NCBI RefSeq assembly: GCF_000005505.3
Contig: NC_016132.3
Span: forward strand, 57,922,914 to 57,986,913
Reading direction: 5' to 3'
DNA length: 64,000 bases
DNA from: Brachypodium distachyon
Taxonomy: Eukaryota > Streptophyta > Magnoliopsida > Poales > Poaceae
The translations under genes and the position numbers were made by a program. This document shows, one piece after another, positions 10,522 through 20,151 of this stretch. The notes under the pieces are model-generated. The model did not search any database. It was not told the DNA's origin and saw nothing but the letters and a program-made list of their open reading frames with translations. Within the stretch, counting starts at the first letter, position 1. Every line of letters begins with the position of its first letter.

Positions 10522-11832
10522 ATGGGCGCCAAGGAGGAGGTGAAGGTGCTGGAGTCCTGCCTTGTGATGCCCGGCGAGGAGACGCCCACGCATGGCCTAT
10601 GGCTTTCCCCGCTCGACCTCGTGCTCGCCGGCAGAGGCCACACTCCGGCTGTCTACTTCTACCGCTTCGTGTCTGGCTCGACCGGCGACTTCTTCGACGT
10701 GGCTAAGCTGAAGGCGGCCATGGCTAAGGCTTTGGTTGCCTTCTACCCCTTGGCCGGCCGTCTCCGTGTGGATGATAGCGGGCGGACGGAGATCGACTGC
10801 GCTGGTCAGGGTGTACTCTTCGTCGTTGCTCACTCGGACTTCGCCGCTGACGACTTCAACGACTGCCAGCCGTCGCCAGAGCTAAGGAAGCTCTTTGTTC
10901 CCCACATCGATGGATCGTCGGGCATTGTATTCGGCGTCCAGGTGACGTTCTTAAAGTGCGGTGGGGTGGCCTTAGGTACAGCGCTGCACCACGTCGCCGC
11001 CGACGGCGTCAGTGCGTTCCACTTCTTCCAGACGTGGTCTGCGTTTTCCAGGAACAACGGCGAAAATGTCACCACGACACTGGATCTCCCATGCCACGAC
11101 CGCACCCTCCTCCGTGCACGTTGTCCTCCTGTCGTCCACCCCGACTCTCTCGACGTGTTCTATCCCTTCAAGATAAACCCATGTGAGCCTTTGGGGCCTA
11201 TCATCAACAAGATTTTTGCCATCTCCGACGATCAGGTTGACGCTCTTAAGCGTGCCTGTGGTGGTGTTAGCACCTTTTGCGCTGTGACCACCCACGTCTG
11301 GCGGTGCTTGTGCGCCGCTCGTCAGCTGCCATCGGACACCACGACACGGCTCACCTTCACGGCTAACGTCCGTGGCAGAATGAGGCCGCCGCTCCCGGCC
11401 CACTACTTTGGTAACGCGATTATTTGGCTGACCTCTGCCGGCAAGGTACATGATGTTGCCTCGCCATCGAAAGAGATGATGGCCTCTGTCGCTAGCCGGA
11501 TCAGAGGCACCATCCGCCGAATGGACGAGGAGGTCGTCCATTCGGCAATCGACTACTTGGAGCAGCAGGAGACGGGCAACAAGCCGGCCCCGCCTTCTGG
11601 CAACAGCTTGTCAAAGACTGAGCTGAGAGTGGTCAGCTGGCTAGGCATGCCCGTGTATGATGCAGATTTTGGATGGGGGAAGCCTTTGATGATGTTGCGC
11701 GCCGTGGTTCCACGTGCAGGGGTCGTATTCCTCATGGACGGCGGGCGGGGGGACGGGAGCGTGCACATCCTCATTTGTATGGAGACTGCAATTCTCACTG
11801 ACTTCCAACGACTGTTGTATGCACCAGTTTAG
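10522..11832 (+). CDS. BAHD acyltransferase 2 (HCT-like), 436 aa, intronless
   Basis: Single-exon ORF starting MGAKEEVKVLES; the ATG is preceded by a purine-rich leader nearly the same as that of BAHD 1. Catalytic H157-V-A-A-D161-G and D382-FGWG386 are intact. It differs from BAHD 1 mainly in the loop after the catalytic motif (NNGENVTTTLDL against SNGDNGTVSLEL) and in the C-terminal half, where substrate-facing residues of BAHD enzymes tend to lie. The role is cytosolic acyl transfer from an acyl-CoA; the substrate is unknown. An aataaa signal lies at about 11864-11869. The arrangement downstream of BAHD 1 and upstream of BAHD 3 is head to tail. Confidence 0.93.
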   Translation: MGAKEEVKVLESCLVMPGEETPTHGLWLSPLDLVLAGRGHTPAVYFYRFVSGSTGDFFDVAKLKAAMAKALVAFYPLAGRLRVDDSGRTEIDCAGQGVLFVVAHSDFAADDFNDCQPSPELRKLFVPHIDGSSGIVFGVQVTFLKCGGVALGTALHHVAADGVSAFHFFQTWSAFSRNNGENVTTTLDLPCHDRTLLRARCPPVVHPDSLDVFYPFKINPCEPLGPIINKIFAISDDQVDALKRACGGVSTFCAVTTHVWRCLCAARQLPSDTTTRLTFTANVRGRMRPPLPAHYFGNAIIWLTSAGKVHDVASPSKEMMASVASRIRGTIRRMDEEVVHSAIDYLEQQETGNKPAPPSGNSLSKTELRVVSWLGMPVYDADFGWGKPLMMLRAVVPRAGVVFLMDGGRGDGSVHILICMETAILTDFQRLLYAPV

Positions 11833-12601
11833 TATCTTCTTGGCGATGCAGATGTCGAGAGAGTAATAAAATCTTCTTGCAGAAGGTTTGTTGTTTCAAT
11901 TTGCGTGAAGATTTTTTGCTTGCATTTTATTCCACACATCTCAACTCACTCCATATCGAATTTGTAACACCCTGTATTTTGTACCAAGAGAAATAACAAA
12001 AGACAAACGAATTACATTTGGTTTATAATTTTTGAGTTTAGTATGCCATTTTTGGACCTATTTAAATTTTTCCTGGATTTCTTATTCTCAAAATTATTCA
12101 AGTATTTTGAGATTTTAAAACTTAATTGCTTTACTTCTAAAACATCGCTTTGTTGGTTTGGATTTTTTTTTCTTTACTTCCATGCATCGGTTGTATTAAT
12201 ATGTATAGAAATTTAAACATATGTGGTTTGCTGTCAAGTGACGTTGAAGGAACATTGTAAGAGACTTGATGTTCAAGGGTTCAAATTGTTTTAGCCATCG
12301 TCAGATTTTTTTTCTTTCGAGAATAGCCATCGCCAGATCCAAGAAGGTTTTTCATTCCACGCGCTTGATGCCGAAGAAGTGATTTGAGCTGCGGTGGGAT
12401 GGCCTTTAATTAAGGACGGCCCGCACTACCTATACTCTCTCACCCAATATCCCTAGCCCAGCATTGATCGGAGCCATGTTTCCGGAGCAAACGTTTCCAA
12501 AACTGGTGCGATCGTTGGAGGAGGATGTGACTGAGCGATCTGTGTAGTGTACCGCTTGATTTCTGAAAGGGTGCTACAGCTTGAATTTCAATATCTCGGG
12601 A
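11833..12601. other. spacer downstream of BAHD 2
   Basis: 3' UTR and non-coding DNA. Around 12440-12510 it holds a diverged copy of the text at 9665-9745. No gene seen. Confidence 0.5.
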
Positions 12602-12919
12602 GAAGCAAAGTTAGAGGCAAACTGACCCCTACCGGATGCCCTCCTTTTTCAATCTAACGGCTCGTGAACAACCCACCTATTCCAATGAAGCAAAGCCAGC
12701 CCAGCTGCACATTCTAGCCCAAACAAAGCCCTTTGGCGATAAAAGTTAGTGTAGCAAGCAGAGAAAACGACATGCCGATCTACTCTAGAACGTATACTAA
12801 CGCTCAGTTTTGGTGCAAAAATAAAACAATACTTTCTCCGATTCAATTTAATTGTCCGAGAGCGCCGTTATGTGAAGAATGATTACAAAACGTTTTTTAA
12901 TTGACATAAATATTTTTTA

Positions 12920-13014
12920 CTTCCTCTGATACACAATGAGTGTCTCCAATTTTGTACTAACTTAGTACAAAGTTCTACTAAATCTGAAACAATTATTATA
13001 TGAATTGGAGGGAG
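12920..13014. mobile_element. Stowaway-like MITE nested in the long-TIR element
   Basis: Starts cttcctctgatac after TA (12918-12919) and ends attggagggag before TA (13015-13016); an internal palindrome (ttttgtactaa/cttagtacaaa) is present. Short, AT-rich and non-coding. Confidence 0.7.
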
Positions 13015-13081
13015 TATTAATTTCTCATTGTTCGAATTAGTATTTGATTCTATCTTTATTACTGGATCCATAAAAATGCTA

Positions 13082-13204
13082 CTCCCTCCGATCTGTATTA
13101 TTTGTCACAACTTTATTTAGATACACATTTATCTATACAATGAAACCTCTCAAAATATATGCTATATAGACAAATTTGTGACAAGTAATATAGATCGGAA
13201 GAAG
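13082..13204. mobile_element. second Stowaway MITE nested in the long-TIR element
   Basis: Left end ctccctccgatctgtatta and the reverse complement of the right end (taatatagatcggaagaag) form the inverted repeat; TA flanks are at 13080-13081 and 13205-13206. About 123 bp. Confidence 0.82.
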
Positions 13205-13507
13205 TAATATAATTTGAGCAATGACAAATAGACACGAAGCAAATCGTAAAGGTCAACCGTAAATTTGTGCTAATTAACTTTTGTTGTTGTGTCATCGAAT
13301 CTCAAACGGAATTAAAAAGCTAATCGAGTCCTACGGCTGCTCGCCCACGTGAACTCTTGTTTCCCCTTCTCTGTCCTCGAACTGGGCCTTTGTTGGGCTA
13401 ACAGCCTAACACAGGCTGCCTTAGCTGCACTGAAAGAGCCGAGGGATTGCACAACCGTTGGATTGGAAGGCATCCGGTAGGGGTAAGTCTGCCTCTAACT
13501 TTGCTTC

Positions 13508-14205
13508 AGCAAGTTAGAGAATCCGCGCCGGTCTACGTCTAGCTGGACTTTGATTAAGTTGGATCTCGCACATTTTTTCGTTGCAACAACTAATTGGAGG
13601 CAATAACGTGCCCCGTACGTACATCACTTTTAATTATTTCAGCGGAGTAGTAGGTTCCAGACTAGCTCCTCGAACTGCCTTGCTGAACAATCCAGAACTA
13701 ATTAATGGACTGCTCAAGGTTACTGGATCGTCGCGTTTCCACGGTGGTTGGATTAATTCGTCCTCTTCTTGTCTTCTTGATTTTCTCCGTGGAAAGCGAT
13801 GATCGACCACAGGAAATAGAAATCTCGCACGCCCGATCTCGATCCACAACAGGTTGTTGGATTTATATAGTAATTAATAAAAGCGTACTACTAGTACTAT
13901 GACCCAACGTACATTTGATTCTAGCAGTAGTAGCTAGATTAGCTTGTGTGGACAATAGACAGCCACATAGGTAAGGAGAAAGCGACTGACTGATTGTGTG
14001 AATGCTGGAGGCCTGTACATGTGTGTTGGTGGATACGGAAAAGATAGAGTATGTACGTGGATGTATACGCGGACACGCGCCCCAATTCATGACTATGTGG
14101 CACACAACTGTACACGTTTACCTCAATAATGCATGATTTCTCCATTTTCTAACACTAATTAACTGATTAATGGTACTACTGCATGCTTTGCGTCATCGCG
14201 TGCTC
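13508..14205. other. promoter-side spacer of BAHD 3
   Basis: Non-coding DNA between the transposon and the BAHD 3 TATA box. No repeat family or gene recognised. Confidence 0.45.
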
Positions 14206-14213
14206 TATAAAAA
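14206..14213 (+). promoter_or_regulatory. TATA box of BAHD gene 3
   Basis: TATAAAAA, 82-89 bp upstream of the ATG at 14295, followed by an A/G-rich leader. Confidence 0.75.
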
Positions 14214-14294
14214 GGAAAGAAGCACCGTAAGAAAGAGTACTACCTCGACAGGGGGAGACCAATTAAGACAATTAGCTAAGGAGCTAGAATCAAA

Positions 14295-15602
14295 ATGGGT
14301 GCCCAGGAGGAAGAGGAGGTGAAGGTGGTGGAGACCTGCATCGTGAAGCCCAGCGAGGAGACGCCTCAGCGTAGGCTCTGGCTGTCCCCGCTCGACCTCG
14401 TGCTGGTCAACAGAGGCCACACTCCGACCGTCTACTTCTACCGTGCCGAGCCCGGCTCCGGCTCCGGCGGCGGCTTCTTCGACGTGGCCAGGATGAAGGC
14501 GGCCATGGCCAAGGCTCTGGTTGCCTTCTACCCTCTTGCCGGCCGTCTTAGCGTGGACGGTAACGGGCGGCCGGAGATCGACTGTGCTAGCCAAGGCGCG
14601 ATCTTCGTGGTCGCTCACTCGGACCTCACCGTGGACGACTTCATCGACTTCCAACCATCGCCGGAGCTCAGGAGGCTCTTTGTTCCTCGCGTCATCGACG
14701 AATCGCCGAGCATTATGTGCGCCATCCAGGTGACATTCTTGAAGTGCGGCGGGGTGGCCTTCGGGACGGCGTTGCACCATGTCGCCACGGACGCCATCGG
14801 CGCGTTCCACTTCTTACAAACTTGGGCTGCCTTATCCAAGGACGGTGAGGACGGTGCATTGGAGGAGCGCCCTTGCCACGACCGCACCCTCCTTCGTGCA
14901 CGCTCCCCACCCGTCGTCAACCCCGACGTTTTCTCCGCCTTCTGCCCGAAGCTAAACCTATCTAAGCCCTCAGGGTCCATCGTCAGCGAGATTTTCGTCA
15001 TCTCCAAGGACCAGGTCGCCGCTCTTAAGCGTGCCTGCGGTCGTGTCAGCACCTTCTGCGCCATGAGCGCCCATGTATGGCGGTGCATGTGCATCGCCCG
15101 TCGGCTGTCGTCGGATGCCACGACGCGCCTCACCTTCCCGGCCAATGTCCGACGTAGCCTGAAGCCGCCGCTCCCGGTCGGCTACTTTGGCAACGGGATC
15201 ATCTGGTTGGGCACCGCTAGCAAGGTGAAGGATATCACGTCAATGGAGCTGGCCTCCGTTGCCGGACAGGTTAGAGGTGCCGTCCGCCGGATGGATGATG
15301 AGCTAGTCCATTCGGCGATCGACTACTTTGAGATGGCGGAGATGGATAGCAAACCGGCTCCAGGCAGCATGCCGGAGACAGAGCTGAGGGTGATCAGCTG
15401 GCTAGGCATGCCGGCGTACGACGTGGATTTCGGATGGGGGAAGCCGCTGGTGATGCTCCGTGCCGTGTCAGAGCGTGCCGGGTTCGTCTATCTCATGGAT
15501 GGCGCGCAGGGGGATGGAAGCGTGCGCATGGTCGTGTGTGCCGAGGATACATTCCTCAAGGACTTCAGTCGCCTGCTATATGCCAACTTGCAAAACATGT
15601 AG
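14295..15602 (+). CDS. BAHD acyltransferase 3 (HCT-like), 435 aa, intronless
   Basis: Single-exon ORF from MGAQEEEEVKVVE. The catalytic motif is H162-V-A-T-D166 followed by Ala instead of the Gly seen in genes 1 and 2; the structural motif D378-FGWG382 is intact. A Gly/Ser insertion (GSGSGGG) lies near residue 56, and the region before the C-terminal motif is shorter than in genes 1 and 2. It is more diverged from genes 1-2 and shares the HXXXDA form with gene 4, suggesting two sub-clades within the cluster. Predicted cytosolic acyl-CoA-dependent transferase; substrate unknown. Its 3' flank begins with a tandem repeat and, 300 bp on, a LINE fragment. Confidence 0.92.
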   Translation: MGAQEEEEVKVVETCIVKPSEETPQRRLWLSPLDLVLVNRGHTPTVYFYRAEPGSGSGGGFFDVARMKAAMAKALVAFYPLAGRLSVDGNGRPEIDCASQGAIFVVAHSDLTVDDFIDFQPSPELRRLFVPRVIDESPSIMCAIQVTFLKCGGVAFGTALHHVATDAIGAFHFLQTWAALSKDGEDGALEERPCHDRTLLRARSPPVVNPDVFSAFCPKLNLSKPSGSIVSEIFVISKDQVAALKRACGRVSTFCAMSAHVWRCMCIARRLSSDATTRLTFPANVRRSLKPPLPVGYFGNGIIWLGTASKVKDITSMELASVAGQVRGAVRRMDDELVHSAIDYFEMAEMDSKPAPGSMPETELRVISWLGMPAYDVDFGWGKPLVMLRAVSERAGFVYLMDGAQGDGSVRMVVCAEDTFLKDFSRLLYANLQNM

Positions 15603-15836
15603 GGTTGTTTGGTTCCTTTGCTCAGATATTGCTCATGCCAAGAAAAACGTAGGGTGTCTTTGGTTCCTTTGCTCGGATATTGCTCATTTATTATGTCAAG
15701 AAAAATGTAGGGTGTGTTTATTGTTCATTTATGTCAAGAATAATGTAGGGTGTGTTTATTGTTCATTTATGTCAAGAATAATGTAGGGTGAGTTTGCATT
15801 CCGTTTTACTTAGATATTGCTCATTATGTCAAGGAA
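15603..15836. repeat. imperfect tandem repeat in the BAHD 3 3' flank
   Basis: Five or so copies of a unit built on 'ttgctcat...atgtcaagaa(a/t)aatgtagggtg'. The two central copies, 15718-15755 and 15756-15793, have a 38-bp period and are virtually identical; the outer copies are longer and carry ggttcctttgctc(a/g)gatattg. The array starts directly at the stop codon, so it would be transcribed as 3' UTR. Confidence 0.85.
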
Positions 15837-15907
15837 AACTCTGAGCAACGTCATTCCGAGTCGTTTTACCAGATATCACCATACCCACCTATGGATGTTA
15901 AATTTGC

Positions 15908-16864
15908 CTAATTGCGGCGATTGAGGTTCACATTGGAAATGGGCAGAATGTCTCGTTCTGGTCCGACTCCTGGCTGCCTGGCGGTTCGGCTTCCTTGGCC
16001 CCGACCCTGTTTGGGGAAATCTCGCATAGGGCTGCCGGGATCTCGGTGGCGGAGGCCTTGGTTGAGCAGGGTTGGCTGCGGGTCATTAGCCCGGAGCTCT
16101 CTTTGGAGGCCCTGACTGATCTCCTTGTGGTTTCGGAGCGGGTGGCCGGCAGGGCTCTTACGACCGTTGAGGATAGCTTCCGCTGGAGGTGGTGCACTAG
16201 TGGTTCCTACACTGCCTCGTCGGCTTATACGGCTTTCTTCCATGGCCGTGAGTCTATGGCTGCGGCCGCTGAGATTTGGTTGTCGAGGGCACCGAGTAAA
16301 TGTCAGTCCTTCATGTGGTTGGGTGTTGGACGGCGGATCGTCTGGCCAGACATGGGATGCCTCACCCCGCCCGTTGCCCAATGTGTGACCAGGGAACTGA
16401 GACCATTGATCACTTGCTTCTCGGGTGTGTCTTTGCCAGACAGGTGTGGAATGTTGTGTTAACTGATTGGGGGAGGCCGGACTGGCTGCCCTTGGTGGAT
16501 GCCTCCCTCGCGGACTGGTGGACTAGCCTCGTGGTTCAAAACAAGAAGAAACAGAGGAATTTGAACACTGTCATCACACTGGTCTGTTGGTGCATTTGGA
16601 GACATCGGAATTCGGTGGTTTTTGATGTGGCGACCCCTAGTGTTGCCCGAGTACAACATTGGATTCGCTCTGAAAGCGTGGCATGGAGGCGAGCGGGATT
16701 GTTTCATAGAGTCAATTTTTCTTTCCCTAGTGTTGATACCGTGGCTTTCGAGTGGAGTGTACTCGAGAGTCCTTTTTCTCTTTTGCCTTCGGGCATGTAA
16801 CCGCATCACGGTCTTCTTCTTCAATACATGATACACCTGCTTAGGTGTATTCGAGAAAAAAAAA
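15908..16864 (+). mobile_element. 5'-truncated LINE (non-LTR retrotransposon), 3' end only
   Basis: Translation gives the end of a plant LINE ORF2: a stretch like NGQNVSFWSDSWLPGG, then WLSRAPSKCQSFMWL and, after a frameshift near 16330, RHGMPHPARCPMCDQGTE and TIDHLLLGCVFARQVW, which form the RT-associated zinc-binding (zf-RVT) domain. The 3' end has a perfect hairpin (atacacct...aggtgtat, 16831-16850) followed by A9, as in many grass LINEs. The reverse transcriptase and endonuclease are absent, and frameshifts mark it as dead. I could not identify a target-site duplication. Confidence 0.85.
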
Positions 16865-17878
16865 TTCTCTCACTTTTTGTACCGTTACAAAGATGTTCAA
16901 CATCTATTAGCATAACAAAACATTCGCATCCGTGTTTTGTTGCTATATACACATTACCATACAACAAATGCACTCACTGGATGAAGCGCAACACATCTTT
17001 GTATTCTTGTTTTAAAAGCTACCCTCAATGTTGCACAAGGTTAAAAATTTCAACTAAATTTCGCTGAAATTTTGGTGGGCTCGAAATTTTTGTCTTTCAA
17101 TCAATTTCAGTTTGAGTACCATTCGAGCCTAGTGCGTAGTAGTTTCCATAAACTTGCTTTATCCTAAAATCCAAAATATTGTGTTTCTTTTTTATGTGAA
17201 CCGAGTAATTATTTGTGCTGAAATATCCGAAAAATTGTTTCCAAGATCTCTGATATCTCGGTGGGTACCAAAGTTTTGTCCAAAACAAAATTTTAAACCT
17301 TCATGTCGTATGCCCAAATCACATGAAAATTCACAAATAGGCAGTGACAAGCTTTTTTCTGACAGCAAAGAGGCAGTAGGTGTAATATGGACCAAAATAC
17401 TACGCTGTCCCATCCCAGATGTTTGGCTGGAGGAGTCGCTGCTGGTCCAGCCGGCATGCAGCGACGTACTTGGAAGGAGCGAGAGGGAGGTGGAGCTAGC
17501 AGGAGCCACATATTTTGTTTCTACATATGGAGATCGATGTAAAGGGCGTCCCCTTCTCTTTGTTTTTATCAGATCTTTCTACCCAGCTAAACACATTTCA
17601 CGTGTTGACTCGACCTTTTCTGCGGTCGGATCTGTTTCAAGATTCATTTCTGCAACATTTTTCTGATCTCCTTGGGCGCTATACATATTATGCTGGTGTT
17701 TCTCCATGGTGAGAAAGAGAGAGACGTGGCATCACGTACCACACAACAAAAATTGCAGGCGGCACGGCAGGAGCAGGTAACGTTTTATAGCATCATCAAT
17801 AATTAGACTGGACCTCTCATCTTAATTGTCCCTGCTTATCCATAACCAGTCCCTGTCCGATCCATAACGAACTTATCA
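16865..17878. other. intergenic, no gene seen
   Basis: AT-rich, non-coding. The longest frames are short and lack recognisable motifs. Confidence 0.5.
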
Positions 17879-18262
17879 ATAATCGATTGCCGAACGCACA
17901 AGCTCATCGTCCCTCCGTCAGATAGCAATCTTGATCCGTCCGGGAAGCTAGGAGGCTATATCTCCTCCGAGACGATGATCCCGTTACCAAAGTAGGTGTC
18001 CGGGAGCGGTGGCCTCAGGCTGCGCCGGGATGTTGGCCGGCCAAAACGGCCGGCCAGGGGGTAGAAGGCCACCAGATCGAGCCTTCGCCATGCATTGCAT
18101 CATGCATAGACCGGTAGAAGTAGACGGCCGGGGTGTGGCCTCTGTTGACCAGCATATGAGGCCGAGAGAGGGGAGAGCCAGAGGCCATGCTTGGGCGTCG
18201 TCTCCTAGCTTGGGGTCACCATGCTGGACTCCACCACCTCCACACTCATTCTCCTTGCCAGG
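17879..18262 (-). pseudogene. BAHD acyltransferase pseudogene with internal deletion
   Basis: On the minus strand this is a collapsed relative of BAHD 4. From 5' to 3' it keeps the N-terminal coding text (equivalent to VESS/C..., LSPL, then TP-YFYR at about 18130-18100), then the PLAGR region (about 18060-18045), and jumps straight to NVRRSLRPPLP.TYFGNG (about 18040-17970) and the DELVHSAID region (about 17930-17880). The catalytic HXXXD segment, some 200 codons, is missing, as is everything after VHSAID including DFGWG. Small indels break the frame. It lies 0.5 kb from BAHD 4 in the same orientation, so it is most simply a decayed tandem copy of that gene. Confidence 0.85.
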
Positions 18263-18758
18263 CCAAGGCCATCGTTCTCGTGTCGTCGTCTTGCAGGGAA
18301 TTAAAGGAGCCAGACTGCCAGAGCTAGTAGTACCTTGCATGCTCTTGTCTCGGCGGTCCTTCCCTTTTACATATACTGCCTAGCTCCATGTTTTCATCGT
18401 TGGCCACAGGGCCGACAACGGCTATTTTCATCGTTGTGTAATTTGCTATTTTCAAAGAAATTGTGCGCACGTCAAGTCAATATAAGATGTGATGTGCAAA
18501 ACTGTCATTCAAAAAAAAATGTGTACCTTTTTCATTTACTGAGGATTGACACTCGTGCGAAAGAAAAATATATATGTCTATCAATGTTTTACACAAGGTT
18601 TTCAACAAAAGTGACGTGACAAAAGAATTCTTATTGCAAAATGGAAGTATCTGGTAGTAACGAGTAGAAGATACCTACTCCACCGGAATGGAGTAGAATT
18701 TATTTCAAAAACTCAGAGCGATTGCATCACAAAAAATGTGAAGAACAAAATGGAAACA
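18263..18758. other. spacer between BAHD pseudogene and BAHD 4 3' end
   Basis: Upstream flank of the pseudogene and 3' UTR of BAHD 4. No further coding similarity seen. Confidence 0.5.
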
Positions 18759-20060
18759 CTAAAGCGAAATGTCATATAGCAGCCGCTTGAAGTCCTTGAG
18801 AAGATGTGCTGCCTCCGTGCACATAAGGATGCGAATGCTGCCGTCGTCTTGCTGGCTGTCCATGAGGTAGACGAGCCCGACACGCTCTTGCACGGCGCGC
18901 AGCATCACCAGCGGCTTCCCCCAACCGAAATCCGCGTCGTACATCGGCATGCCTAGCCAGCTGATGATCCTGACCTCGGTCGCGGGCAAGTTGCTCGGAG
19001 GCGCGCCTGGCTTCCTTCCCATCTTGTTCAGCTCCATGTAATCGATCGCCGAATGCACCAGCTCGTCGTCCATCCGACGGACGGTGCCTTTGATCTGGCT
19101 GGCTACGGAGGCCATCTCTTCTGGGGCGACGACATCGTGCACCTTGGCAACGGTGCCCAACACGATGACCCCGTTGCCAAAGTAGGTGTCCGGGAGCGGC
19201 GGCCTCAGGCTACGCCGGACGTTGGCTGCAAAGGTGAGGCGGGTGGTGGCGTCTAGCGGTAGTCGGCGGGTGAGGCACATGCACCGCCAAACATGGGTGC
19301 TCAAGGCGCAGAAGGTGCTCACATGGCCGCCACAGGCACGCTTAAGAGCGGCGACCTGGTCCTTGGAGATGACGAAGATCTCGCTAGAGACTTCCCCCAA
19401 TGATGGCTCGGATACATTCTTGTCCTTGTCCGGGTAGAAGACGGAGAGAGCGTCAGGGTGGACGGTGGGCGGGGACCGGGCACGAAGGAGGGTGCGGTCG
19501 TGGCATGGGAGCTCGAGCCTCATGGCGGCGCCTTCGCCATCCTTGGAGAAGGCAGCCCACGTCTGGAAGAAGTGGAACGCGCTAACGGCATCGATGGCGG
19601 CATGGTGCAGGAGTGTCCCTAAGGCCACCCCACCACACTTGAGGAAGGTCACCTGGACAGCGAGCAAAATGCTCGGTGAGTCGTCGAGGCGGGGAACGAA
19701 GAGCTTCTTTAGCTCCGGTGAAGGCTGGAAGTTATTGTCGAAGTAATCGACGGTGAGGTCCGAGCGAGCGACGACGAAGAGCGCGCCCTGGCTGGCACAG
19801 TCAATCTCTGGCTGGCCGACGTCGAGGCGGCCAGCCAGGGGGTAGAAGAACACCAGAGCCCTGGCCATTGCCACCTTCAGCCTGTCCACGTCGAAGAAAT
19901 CATCGGAGCCGGGCACGTAGCGGTAGAAGTAGACGGTCGGGGTATGGCGTCTGTTGGCCGCTTCGAGGTCGAGTGGGGAAAGAAAGAGGCCATGCCTAGG
20001 CGTCTCCTCGCAGGGCCTCACAAGGCAGGACTCCACCACCTTCACCTTCTCCAACCCCAT
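18759..20060 (-). CDS. BAHD acyltransferase 4 (HCT-like), 433 aa, intronless
   Basis: Single-exon ORF from MGLEKVKVVES on the minus strand. Catalytic H153-A-A-I-D157 (then Ala) and D377-FGWG381 are intact, as are FYPLAGRLD and the C-terminal FKRLLYD block. It is transcribed towards genes 1-3 and shares the HXXXDA form with gene 3. Compared with the others it has a shorter N-terminal linker and a VSEPSLGEVSSE stretch in the middle. Probable cytosolic acyl-CoA-dependent transferase; substrate unknown. A TATAAATA box lies 84-91 bp upstream. Confidence 0.93.
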   Translation of the reverse strand: MGLEKVKVVESCLVRPCEETPRHGLFLSPLDLEAANRRHTPTVYFYRYVPGSDDFFDVDRLKVAMARALVFFYPLAGRLDVGQPEIDCASQGALFVVARSDLTVDYFDNNFQPSPELKKLFVPRLDDSPSILLAVQVTFLKCGGVALGTLLHHAAIDAVSAFHFFQTWAAFSKDGEGAAMRLELPCHDRTLLRARSPPTVHPDALSVFYPDKDKNVSEPSLGEVSSEIFVISKDQVAALKRACGGHVSTFCALSTHVWRCMCLTRRLPLDATTRLTFAANVRRSLRPPLPDTYFGNGVIVLGTVAKVHDVVAPEEMASVASQIKGTVRRMDDELVHSAIDYMELNKMGRKPGAPPSNLPATEVRIISWLGMPMYDADFGWGKPLVMLRAVQERVGLVYLMDSQQDDGSIRILMCTEAAHLLKDFKRLLYDISL

Positions 20061-20143
20061 TCTCCCTTCCTGAGGCTAAGGCTTTGGTTTTTTTTGGATA
20101 AGAAGGCTATAAGGCTGTGGTCGTGGAGTGGGAAGTACACCCG

Positions 20144-20151
20144 TATTTATA
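20144..20151 (-). promoter_or_regulatory. TATA box of BAHD gene 4
   Basis: TATAAATA on the minus strand, 84-91 bp upstream of the ATG at 20060. Confidence 0.75.

Larger units (their letters stand above)
12602..13507. mobile_element. long-TIR non-autonomous DNA transposon (MULE-like), about 906 bp
   Basis: The left 135 bases (gaagcaaagttagaggca..., acccctaccggatgcc) match the reverse complement of the right 130 bases (ggcatccggtaggggt..., gcctctaactttgcttc) with scattered mismatches and small gaps. Long terminal inverted repeats on a small element without a transposase are typical of Mutator-like elements, but I see no clear 8-10 bp target duplication, so the class is an inference. Two Stowaway MITEs are nested inside. 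It separates BAHD 2 from BAHD 3. Confidence 0.65.
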
